64,000 bases of DNA from JABFSM01 sp963762545 (GTDB lineage: Bacteria; Gemmatimonadota; Gemmatimonadetes; Gemmatimonadales; GWC2-71-9), in the NCBI GenBank assembly GCA_963762545.1, contig CAVXLC010000005.1:153571-217570 (forward strand), in the 5' to 3' direction. Shown here in pieces: positions 24,677 to 31,567 of this stretch; within the stretch, counting starts at the first letter, position 1; each line of letters starts with the position of its first letter. The notes beneath the pieces are model-generated. The model did not search any database. It had not been told where the DNA came from and saw nothing but the letters and a program-made list of their open reading frames with translations. Position numbers and translations under genes: made by a program.

Positions 24677-25207
24677 TCAATGCCCGGGAAATTCGAGCAG
24701 GCTGTATACCCCCTTGCCCAGCCGCTCGAGCCTGGACCGGCCACCGAGATCCGGCAGATCGATCACGAAACAGCACTCGACCACCTCGCCGCCCACCATC
24801 TCCACCAGCCGCACCGCGGCTTCCGCGGTGCCTCCGGTGGCGATGAGGTCGTCCACCACGAGCACGCGCTCCCCCGCCGTGATGGCGTCGAAGTGCATCT
24901 CGACCCGATCGGTGCCGTATTCCAGTTCGTAGTCGTGTCCCACCGTGCGGGCCGGCAGCTTGCCCTTCTTCCGGATGGGAACGAAGCCGGCGCCGAGCTC
25001 GACCGCGAGCGCGCCGCCCAGGATGAATCCGCGGGCCTCAACGCCGGCCACCTTGGCGATCCGCGCGGTCCGGTAGCGGTCCGCGAAGGCGGCGACCGTA
25101 TCTCGGAACCCCTGCGCGTTACCAAAGAGGGTGGTGACGTCGCGGAAGAGGATGCCCGGCCGGGGATAGTCGGGGACCGAGCGGATCAGGTCGCGCAGCC
25201 GGTTCAC
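24677..25207 (-). CDS. apt: Adenine phosphoribosyltransferase
   Basis: A 176-residue type I phosphoribosyltransferase that makes AMP from adenine and PRPP. The PRPP-binding loop VLVVDDLIATGGTAEAA and the family motifs SVPDYPRPGILFRDVTTL, GVEARGFILGGALA and RKKGKLPARTVGHDYELEYG are all present. The start is a GTG at 25207 that overlaps the TGA of mtnP (GTGA). The preceding gene makes adenine from methylthioadenosine, so this pair captures the released adenine directly. Confidence 0.96.
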   Translation of the reverse strand: MNRLRDLIRSVPDYPRPGILFRDVTTLFGNAQGFRDTVAAFADRYRTARIAKVAGVEARGFILGGALAVELGAGFVPIRKKGKLPARTVGHDYELEYGTDRVEMHFDAITAGERVLVVDDLIATGGTAEAAVRLVEMVGGEVVECCFVIDLPDLGGRSRLERLGKGVYSLLEFPGH

Positions 25208-26061
25208 AGGATGCGTCCCGCCACCGCGCGGAGCTGGGCGACGACCGCCGGATCGCGGGCCTCCGCGGCGGTCATGACCGCGCCGTCGAGCGCACGGTCG
25301 CAGCCCGCCGGGCACGGGACCGGACGCTCCCCGAGCCGGGGCGCCGTGCGGCGCACCACTTCCCGCGCCGCGACCACGTTCTTCGTCATGACGGCGACGA
25401 CCTGTTCCACGGTCACGTGCTCGTGCGCCGGATGCCAGCTGTCCCAGTCGGTGACCATGGTGATGCCGGCGTAGCAGAGCTCGGCCTCGCGGGCCAGCTT
25501 GGCCTCCGGCATGCTGGTCATCCCGATGACCGATGCGCCCCATTGTTTATAGAGCTGCGACTCGGCGCGGGTCGAGAACTGCGGGCCCTCGATCACCAGG
25601 CAGGCGCCGCCCCGCACGCAGGTCGCACCCGCCTCGCGCACCGCCGTTTCGGCGAGGTCGCCCAGACGGGAACAGACCGGTTGCGCCATGGCGACATGGG
25701 CCACCAGGCCCGGACCGAAGAAGCTGTTCTGCCGCCCGAACGTGGTATCGATGTACTGCTCCACCACGACGAAGGTGCCCGGCGTGAGGTCTTCCCGGAG
25801 GGAGCCGACCGCCGAGAAGGCGAGCAGGTCGGTGACGCCGGCTCGCTTCAGCGCGTCGATGTTGGCGCGGTAGTTCACCTGGCCAGGGGGAACCCGGTGA
25901 CCGCGCCCGTGCCTCGGCAGGAAGGCCAGGCGCATGCCGTCCAGCTCGCCGATGAGCACGTCATCGGAGGGCTTGCCGAAGGGGCCCATGAACTTTTCCC
26001 AGCGAGGGCGGGTCAGCCACTCGATGTCGTAGATGCCGCTGCCGCCGATGATACCGAGCAT
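25204..26061 (-). CDS. mtnP: S-methyl-5'-thioadenosine phosphorylase
   Basis: A 285-residue purine-nucleoside-phosphorylase-family enzyme that splits methylthioadenosine into adenine and methylthioribose-1-phosphate. The N-terminal phosphate loop IIGGSGIYDI, PRHGRGHRVPPGQVNYRANI, IEGPQFSTRAES, and the substrate segment GMTSMPEAKLAREAELCYAG followed by TDWDSW are diagnostic. The TDWD (rather than TNYA) motif supports MTA over inosine/guanosine. It is translationally coupled to apt downstream. The remaining methionine-salvage genes are not in the window. It is divergent from the acyltransferase gene across 45 bp. Confidence 0.94.
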   Translation of the reverse strand: MLGIIGGSGIYDIEWLTRPRWEKFMGPFGKPSDDVLIGELDGMRLAFLPRHGRGHRVPPGQVNYRANIDALKRAGVTDLLAFSAVGSLREDLTPGTFVVVEQYIDTTFGRQNSFFGPGLVAHVAMAQPVCSRLGDLAETAVREAGATCVRGGACLVIEGPQFSTRAESQLYKQWGASVIGMTSMPEAKLAREAELCYAGITMVTDWDSWHPAHEHVTVEQVVAVMTKNVVAAREVVRRTAPRLGERPVPCPAGCDRALDGAVMTAAEARDPAVVAQLRAVAGRIL

Positions 26062-26106
26062 GATTCGAAGCTATCGCGCCACGGTCGGCGCCGCCATCTT
26101 TCACGC

Positions 26107-26715
26107 ATGGTGATCCCGCAGCCGGGCCCCATGGTTCCCCGACGCGGCGGCCCGATCCGGGCCGCGTTGGGCCGCGCGATGCTGCGGTTCTTCGGATGGC
26201 GAATCGGCGGCGGCCCGCCCGACGTGCCCAAGTGCGTCGTCATCGCCGCGCCGCACTCGTCCAATCGGGATTTCTTCATCGGTATCGCGGTGGTCTTCGC
26301 GTTGCGGATCGACGCGCACTTCATCGGCAAGGCAGAGCTGTTCCGCGGGCCGCTCGGCCCGATCATGCGATGGCTGGGAGGACTGGCGGTGGACCGCGGG
26401 CACCCGGAAGGTGTGGTGGAGCAAACCGTCGCGATGTTCCGGGTGCGCGACCGACTGCTGCTGGCGGTGGCGCCCGAGGGGACCCGGAAGCCGGTGTCTC
26501 GGTGGAAGAGCGGCTTCTATCGCATCGCGCTCGGCGCGGGAGTGCCCATCGTTCCGGGGTACTTCGACAACGGCCGCCGCGTGGTCGGGTTCGGCGATCC
26601 GTTCTATCCGACCGGCAACGCGGAGGCGGACATCGCGGCGCTCCAGGCCTTCTACGCGCCGATTCCGAGACGCGACGGCGCGCGCGCACTGCCTCAGGCC
26701 GGCGGCACGACGTGA
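26107..26715 (+). CDS. PlsC-like 1-acyl-glycerol-3-phosphate acyltransferase family protein
   Basis: A 202-residue acyltransferase. The active-site HX4D box is HSSNRD, preceded by KCVVIAAP, and the glycerophosphate-binding motif is PEGTRK. These are followed by WKSGFYRIALGAGVPIVPGYFD, as in short single-domain PlsC relatives. No strong transmembrane helix is seen. The start at ATG 26107 could also be the adjacent GTG 26110 or ATG 26131. Its 3' end overlaps the convergent small zinc-ribbon gene by 22 bp. Confidence 0.88.
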   Translation: MVIPQPGPMVPRRGGPIRAALGRAMLRFFGWRIGGGPPDVPKCVVIAAPHSSNRDFFIGIAVVFALRIDAHFIGKAELFRGPLGPIMRWLGGLAVDRGHPEGVVEQTVAMFRVRDRLLLAVAPEGTRKPVSRWKSGFYRIALGAGVPIVPGYFDNGRRVVGFGDPFYPTGNAEADIAALQAFYAPIPRRDGARALPQAGGTT

Positions 26716-26951
26716 CCTTCCCGGGAGAGGCGCTCGCGGGCCCAGGCATTCACCGCTGGAGTGCCGCCCCGTTCGTCAGGATGATGGACCCGCCACCGCG
26801 CGATATGCACCTCGTGCTCGGCATGGCTCTGGCGGCCGGTGGCGAGCAGCGCCGCCTCGCCGATGCCGGGGGCGCGGTCCAATGGAACGGCATAGTCGCA
26901 GGTCGCGCCGGCCGCGGAGAGCGGCGCGCCACAGGTCGCACAGGTCGGCAT
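26694..26951 (-). CDS. Small hypothetical protein with CxxC
   Basis: An 85-residue protein beginning MPTCATCGAPLSAAGATC, a CxxC pair plus one further Cys that may form half of a zinc ribbon, followed by a His/Arg-rich region (HAEHEVHIARWRVHHPDERGG) and WARERLSREGHVV. No family is recognised. It lies between the acyltransferase gene (22-bp tail overlap) and the hsp20 terminator. It might be a genuine small gene, since the N-terminal Cys pattern is protein-like, but support is modest. Confidence 0.45.
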   Translation of the reverse strand: MPTCATCGAPLSAAGATCDYAVPLDRAPGIGEAALLATGRQSHAEHEVHIARWRVHHPDERGGTPAVNAWARERLSREGHVVPPA

Positions 26952-26965
26952 TCCGGAAAACTAAA

Positions 26966-26999
26966 GGGTGAGCATCGGGCCGTCACGCGATGCTCACCC
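26966..26999 (-). terminator. Rho-independent terminator of hsp20
   Basis: GGGTGAGCATCG (26966-26977) and CGATGCTCACCC (26988-26999) form a perfect 12-bp stem with a 10-nt loop. On the minus strand the stem is followed by TTTAGTTTTCC, a T-rich tail, 24 bp beyond the hsp20 stop. This is the clearest intrinsic terminator in the window. Confidence 0.85.
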
Positions 27000-27022
27000 C
27001 CGGTGCTCCGACCCCGCGCCGC

Positions 27023-27412
27023 TCAGGCCACGCGAATCGGGATCTCCCGCGACTTGGCCGCGGCCGACTTGGGCAACGTGAGCGTCAGCACGCCGTGCTC
27101 GACGGTCGCCTGGATGCGGTCGGGGTCGACGGTGACCGGCAGCGTGAAGGTACGCTCGAACGCCCCATAGGTCCTCTCGTACCGGTGCCACCGCTCGTCC
27201 TTCTGCTCGGCCACGGCCTTCTTTTCGCCGTGGACCGTGAGGATCCGGTTTTCCAGATTGATCTTCACGTCTTCCGGGCGAACCCCGGGCAACTCCAGCA
27301 CGATCTTCAGCTCATCCTTGTCCTCGAGCACGTCACAGGACGGAGTCCATGCGGCGGTCTGAGTGCCCCCATTCCAGGCGGGCTCCGCGAAACGGCGGGT
27401 CATCAGCAACAT
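27023..27412 (-). CDS. Hsp20/alpha-crystallin small heat-shock protein
   Basis: A 129-residue small heat-shock chaperone that binds unfolding proteins without ATP. The alpha-crystallin domain (about 24-118) contains WTPSCDVLEDKDELKIVLEL, the PGVRPEDVKINLENRILTV segment and the conserved GVLTLTLPK near the end. The short C-terminal tail ends REIPIRVA, where IPI is the usual I-x-I oligomerisation motif. The upstream 230 bp carries a palindrome GCCAAATTGGC (27524-27534) but no CIRCE element and no obvious sigma-32 site. Confidence 0.95.
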   Translation of the reverse strand: MLLMTRRFAEPAWNGGTQTAAWTPSCDVLEDKDELKIVLELPGVRPEDVKINLENRILTVHGEKKAVAEQKDERWHRYERTYGAFERTFTLPVTVDPDRIQATVEHGVLTLTLPKSAAAKSREIPIRVA

Positions 27413-27646
27413 CGTTCACTCCTCCAAATAGACAGTGGTTGGCATGTCGGGGCCGGTCCCTGATCCGGACCCTCGGCGTCGGGGGATTGCAGCCGATGTG
27501 CCGGGCCGAGGCGGGTTATTTCGGCCAAATTGGCAAGGGTCGCGGGCCGGCGTGACCGCGTAACTGTCTAATTGGCAATAGGATGCGGAAGGGGACGAGA
27601 TCGGTGACCTCGCCCCCCGTCGAGCGAACCGCGGGCGAACCGACCG
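27413..27646. other. Intergenic region upstream of hsp20
   Basis: A 234-bp non-coding region holding the hsp20 promoter (leftward) and the 3' flank of the membrane-protein gene. TTGGCAA occurs twice (near 27530 and 27572) and the 11-bp palindrome GCCAAATTGGC lies at 27524-27534. These AT-richer blocks are the only candidates for regulatory sites; no known heat-shock operator was recognised. Confidence 0.4.
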
Positions 27647-28144
27647 TTATGCGCCCAGAGGCTCGCGCTCAAACTGCTGCCGGAGTCCGGGGTGGCGCCG
27701 GAGCAGCAGGTAACTCATGGCCAGAAGGGAAAGGGTGTTCGCGGCCAGCACCGACCACCAGGGGAACAGATAGCTGGTGCCGGTGAAGAGCGCATAGGTC
27801 ACCATGAAGAAGAACAGCTCGAACACCACCGCCACGATCATCAACGCGAACCGGGCGATCGACGAGGACATGGCGAGATGAATCATGTGCGTCACCGCGA
27901 CGCCGAATAACGCGAACGCACCGAAGTGCAGCAGGGTATACGCCACCACCGGGCCGGCGGCCGGAGGGCTCACGACAGGATCGGTGATGCCGTAGAGAAT
28001 GACCTGGCCCAAAACGCTGGGCGTGGACAGCGGACGGCCCTGCAGCAGATCGGTGACGAGAAACCACCCCGCAACCACGATTGCGCCGAGGGCGCCGGTC
28101 AGGATCCCCTCGCGCAGGAGGTCATGCTGGTCCGAATTGCCCAT
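27647..28144 (-). CDS. Hypothetical four-helix membrane protein
   Basis: A 165-residue protein with about four predicted transmembrane helices (residues about 14-32, 65-90, 96-118 and 125-148) and a charged C-terminal tail (LLRRHPGLRQQFEREPLGA). It has no recognised domain. The helix layout resembles small uncharacterised inner-membrane proteins common in soil bacteria. It stands alone, 76 bp downstream of the TPR gene on the same strand. Confidence 0.7.
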   Translation of the reverse strand: MGNSDQHDLLREGILTGALGAIVVAGWFLVTDLLQGRPLSTPSVLGQVILYGITDPVVSPPAAGPVVAYTLLHFGAFALFGVAVTHMIHLAMSSSIARFALMIVAVVFELFFFMVTYALFTGTSYLFPWWSVLAANTLSLLAMSYLLLRRHPGLRQQFEREPLGA

Positions 28145-28220
28145 TGATCCTCCTCGAACCGGGCATCCGAACGATGCGCCCGGCCGGCCAATCCGGCAAG
28201 GGCCGGGGCGGCGGAATCGA

Positions 28221-29219
28221 TCACGCCGCGGTGGCGCGCCAGGCGCGGGCGTGGGTCTGGAGCAGGCCGGTGGCGCCGAGCGCCGCGAGGGAGGCCACCG
28301 CCAGGTCGTTGGCGGCCGCAGCTTCCGAAAGGCGGCGGTCCGCCTTCAGCGCCAGCGCGGCGATGGACGCCGATTCCGCGGCGATCTGCGCGAACCCGGA
28401 TTCTGCCGCCCGGGCCCGGGTCAGCTCGGCGTGCCGGTGAGCTTCCTCCGGCTGTCCGCGGCGCAGCGCCAGCAAGGCCAGGAGTCGCTCCGATTCCAGC
28501 ACGTGCGGCTCACTTCCTTCCAGCCAGCCCAGATGCCGGGCCCGCTCGATATCGGAAGCCGCCTGATCGAACGCCCCGGATGCGATGAACAGCTCGGCGC
28601 GGCCGAGCAGGGTGAGCGCGAGGAGGCCCGCGGCGCCCAGGCGCTCCGCCGCTTGCACCGCGCGATTGCATTCGCCGAGCGCATCCGCGGTCCACCCCGA
28701 CTCCCGCTGCGTCAGGGCGAGGTTATGCCAGGTCTCGACGATGCCCTGCTCGTCGGCCAGCCGGTGGAAGGCATCGAGCGCCTTGCGGTACAGCGCCATG
28801 GCGAGCTCGACCTCCCCGCGCAGGTGGGCGATCACCGCAAGGTTGTTGGCGCTGCGCGCGGTGAATCGGGCGTGCCCGCCGGATTCGGCCATTTGGACCA
28901 CGCTGCGAAACTGGACTTCCGCCTCGGCGATGTGGCCCCGCTCGAAGGCGGTCGCGCCCAGCAGATTGGCGCAATCGATCACCCCGGTGTCGTCGCCCCG
29001 GGCGCGGAATTCCAGTTGCGCGGCGGCGGCGAGGGAGCCCGCCAGCTCGAACTCGCCGATGCGCGAGGCCGCGTGGGCGGCCATGAGCTGCGCCTGGGGA
29101 GTGACCTCGCCCGGGCCCTCGCACCATTCCAGGAACAGGGAAAGCGCCTCGCGGAACCGGTAGGCATCGACCAGGTCGCGAAGGGGCTCTTCGATGTTGT
29201 TTGAAGGGTGCTCGAGCAT
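28221..29219 (-). CDS. Tetratricopeptide-repeat protein
   Basis: A 332-residue all-helical protein without signal peptide or membrane segment. Repeating helix pairs are visible, e.g. NNLAVIAHLRGEVELAMALY, NLALTQRESGWTADALGECN and RAELFIASGAFDQAASDIER, with TPR-type Ala/Gly/Tyr spacing of about 34-40 residues. It resembles the scaffold halves of LuxR/MalT-type regulators or adaptor proteins but has no DNA-binding domain. The partner is unknown. It is separated by 161 bp from the metallo-beta-lactamase gene; that gap shows no other gene. Confidence 0.75.
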   Translation of the reverse strand: MLEHPSNNIEEPLRDLVDAYRFREALSLFLEWCEGPGEVTPQAQLMAAHAASRIGEFELAGSLAAAAQLEFRARGDDTGVIDCANLLGATAFERGHIAEAEVQFRSVVQMAESGGHARFTARSANNLAVIAHLRGEVELAMALYRKALDAFHRLADEQGIVETWHNLALTQRESGWTADALGECNRAVQAAERLGAAGLLALTLLGRAELFIASGAFDQAASDIERARHLGWLEGSEPHVLESERLLALLALRRGQPEEAHRHAELTRARAAESGFAQIAAESASIAALALKADRRLSEAAAANDLAVASLAALGATGLLQTHARAWRATAA

Positions 29220-29380
29220 GACGAAACGAGAAGCAATCGGTATGCCTAACCGGCTGCGGACAGAGGAATTAGGACACCCCGAAAGGGCCGGCGTCGTAAC
29301 TCACGAATTTCAGAGGGAGTGTTCGGTTTGCAGACCATTGCACCATCGACTCATCCTGGCATTCTTGTGACGCATTCACT

Positions 29381-30808
29381 CTACGCTTCGTCGCCCTGGC
29401 GCACCGGAAGGCCGGCCAGGGACCACTCGCCGAACCCACCCGTAACGTTCGAGACCGGCGTGAATCCCCGGGCCAGGAGCAGCGCCGCGGCGATGGCCGA
29501 GCGCCCGCCGCCCTGACAATGCACCGCCACGGCGCGGTTTCGCGGCAGCTCGCCGAGCCGGTCCGGCAGCTCCGCGAGCGGAATATTGGTCGCGCCGGGC
29601 AGATGGCCCACCTCCCACTCCGAGCGGCCGCGCACGTCGAGCACCATCAGGCCGGGGCGCCCCGCGGCGAGATCGGAGATGGTCATCTGCTCGGTCCGTT
29701 CGAGCGGGCGGCTCCGGCCCGGCCCGCTCGCGAGGGCCGCGAGGTCGAAATACCCTCGGATGGAGTCGAGCCCGATCATCCCGAGGCTCCGCACCACCTG
29801 TTTCAGATCTCCGGCACCCGGGGCCGCGAGCAGATAGAGGTCCTTGTCGTAGGGAAGCAGCGCGCCGGCCCAGGTCGGGAAGCTCTGGTTGTAGGGAACA
29901 CTGAGGGTGCCGGCAATGTGTCCGGCGGCGAAGTCGGACGCCGCTCGGGTATCCACGACGACGGCGTCCGAGCCGAGCACCGAGGCCAGACGCTCCTCCG
30001 GGACGAGCGGGGGGAGCCCGAGGTGACCCAGCGGGCGAGGACCGATCCGGTTGATCCGCTTCATTTCGCGGAAATACCTGGGTGGCTCCGGCTGTCCTTC
30101 CAGCACCTGGCGGACGAATTCCGCTTCGTCGGTGATGCCGAGAGCCCAATTGAACCGTCGCTCGTATCCCACGGTGGACTGCGGCATGGCCGAGAGCCCT
30201 TTGCCGCAGGCGCTGCCGGCGCCGTGCCCGGGCCATACCTGCAGGTAGTCCGGCAGGCTCTTGAACCAGCCCAGGCTCTTGAAGAGCTGGCGGGCCCCGG
30301 CATCCGCCGTGCCGGCCATCTTCGCGGCCTTCTCGAGCAGGTCGGGGCGGCCCACGTCGCCCGCAAACACGAAGTCCCCGGTGACGATGCCCATCGGCTC
30401 ATGAGCCGCGGCGCCATCGGTGACCAGGAAGCTCAGGTGCTCGGGGGTGTGGCCCGGGGTATGGATCGCCACCAGCTCGACCTGGCCTGCCCGGATCGAC
30501 GCGCCGTTCTCGAGCAGCCGCACGTTCTTCTCGTGGCGGAATTCATACTGCCATTCGGGTGGACCGCAGGCGGAGAGGTGGAGCACGGCCCCGGTGCGTC
30601 CGGCGAGCTCCCGGGCTCCCGAGACGAAATCGGCATGAATGTGGGTTTCGGTCACCGCCGCGATGGTGAGATCGTGGGCCCGGGCCGCGTCCAGGTACTG
30701 ATCGATCAGGCGGTTGGGGTCGATCACCACGGCCGCGCCGGAGGCGGGGCAACCGATGACGTAGCTGGCCTGGGCCAGCGGCTCGTCGTAGAGGCGGAGA
30801 AAGATCAT
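29381..30808 (-). CDS. Metallo-beta-lactamase/double-rhodanese protein (persulfide dioxygenase-like)
   Basis: A 475-residue cytoplasmic protein: an ETHE1/CstB-like metallo-beta-lactamase domain (about 1-240) followed by two rhodanese domains (about 265-360 and 375-470). Metal ligands are His56, His58 and Asp60 in THIHADF, His120 in HTPGH, Asp151 in FAGDVGRPD and His195. The last residue of the classical HxHxDH motif is Phe61, as in the CstB-type branch. The first rhodanese has LLAAPG where the catalytic Cys loop should be, so it is inactive. The second has Cys431 in HCQGGGRS. The expected role is oxidation of (glutathione) persulfide and sulfur transfer in sulfide detoxification. It is followed downstream of the TauE-like permease gene by only 15 bp. 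Confidence 0.88.
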   Translation of the reverse strand: MIFLRLYDEPLAQASYVIGCPASGAAVVIDPNRLIDQYLDAARAHDLTIAAVTETHIHADFVSGARELAGRTGAVLHLSACGPPEWQYEFRHEKNVRLLENGASIRAGQVELVAIHTPGHTPEHLSFLVTDGAAAHEPMGIVTGDFVFAGDVGRPDLLEKAAKMAGTADAGARQLFKSLGWFKSLPDYLQVWPGHGAGSACGKGLSAMPQSTVGYERRFNWALGITDEAEFVRQVLEGQPEPPRYFREMKRINRIGPRPLGHLGLPPLVPEERLASVLGSDAVVVDTRAASDFAAGHIAGTLSVPYNQSFPTWAGALLPYDKDLYLLAAPGAGDLKQVVRSLGMIGLDSIRGYFDLAALASGPGRSRPLERTEQMTISDLAAGRPGLMVLDVRGRSEWEVGHLPGATNIPLAELPDRLGELPRNRAVAVHCQGGGRSAIAAALLLARGFTPVSNVTGGFGEWSLAGLPVRQGDEA

Positions 30809-30823
30809 CGGAATTCGAAGGGG

Positions 30824-31567
30824 TCAGCGACCGCGAAGGAGTACAAAGGCACCTACTGCCAAGAGGAACACGGCAAACCCCCTGCGCAGCGCGTGCTGCG
30901 ACACGTGATGAACCAGGCGGCTGCCCGCGACGACGCCCACAAAGGCCACGGCGGTGAAGATGAAGATCGCCCGCCAGTCGAATTCGACACTGCCATGATA
31001 CCGCGCCACCGCGGCGATGCAACTTAGCATGATCAGCACCAGCGACGTGCCGATGGCCTGCTTGACGGGAAGCCCGCCCAGGACCACCAGCGCCGGCACG
31101 TAGAGGAACCCGCCCCCCACCCCGACAAATCCGGTAATCGCGCCCACCCCGGCCCCGATCAGGGAAATGAAGAAGATCGGGCGGGACAGGCCGGTGGCGG
31201 CATCGGCGGAGGGCCTGGGCAGCAGCATCGAGACCGCGGCGGCGAGCATGATCACGGCGAAGATCGTGAGCTGGACCCCGGGCTCGACCTTGAGCCCGAG
31301 CTCCGCCCCCAGGACCGAGCCGACGATGGCGGCCGGACCGAAGGAGAGCGCGGCGCGCCAGACCACGTTTCCCGCCCGCCAGTGATGGACCGCGCCGAAT
31401 CCGCTGGTCAGTCCCACAATGACCAGGCTCATCGGGATCGACGCCTTGACGTCGTACCCGAGGACATAATGGAGCACCGGCACGGTGAGGATCGATCCGC
31501 CTCCGCCCAGCAATCCGAGAGAGAGGCCGATGAACAGCGCGAGGGAGTACCCAACGAGCGGATTCAG
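30824..31567 (-). CDS. TauE/SafE family permease, probable CTG start
   Basis: A membrane protein of about 247 residues with eight hydrophobic segments and the two TauE/SafE Gly-rich motifs (SLGLLGGGGSILTVPVLHYV and GFVGVGGGFLYVPALVVLGG). The first ATG/GTG/TTG start in frame is the TTG at 31513, but that would cut the first helix in half. The frame continues upstream through NPLVGYSLALFIGLSLG to a CTG at 31567, which overlaps the kinase TGA in a 4-base CTGA, mirroring the ATGA couplings elsewhere here. CTG is therefore proposed as the start. The protein probably exports sulfite or thiosulfate produced by the downstream persulfide dioxygenase-like enzyme. Confidence 0.82.
   Translation of the reverse strand: MNPLVGYSLALFIGLSLGLLGGGGSILTVPVLHYVLGYDVKASIPMSLVIVGLTSGFGAVHHWRAGNVVWRAALSFGPAAIVGSVLGAELGLKVEPGVQLTIFAVIMLAAAVSMLLPRPSADAATGLSRPIFFISLIGAGVGAITGFVGVGGGFLYVPALVVLGGLPVKQAIGTSLVLIMLSCIAAVARYHGSVEFDWRAIFIFTAVAFVGVVAGSRLVHHVSQHALRRGFAVFLLAVGAFVLLRGR

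Noticed and set aside
25900..26106. SAM or other riboswitch ahead of mtnP
   Set aside because: The divergent gap with the acyltransferase is only 45 bp and lacks conserved riboswitch cores.
27413..27646. CIRCE operator or sigma-32 promoter for hsp20
   Set aside because: TTAGCACTC-N9-GAGTGCTAA is absent, and no convincing CTTGAA/CCCCAT pair was found. Only a weak palindrome and repeated TTGGCAA remain.
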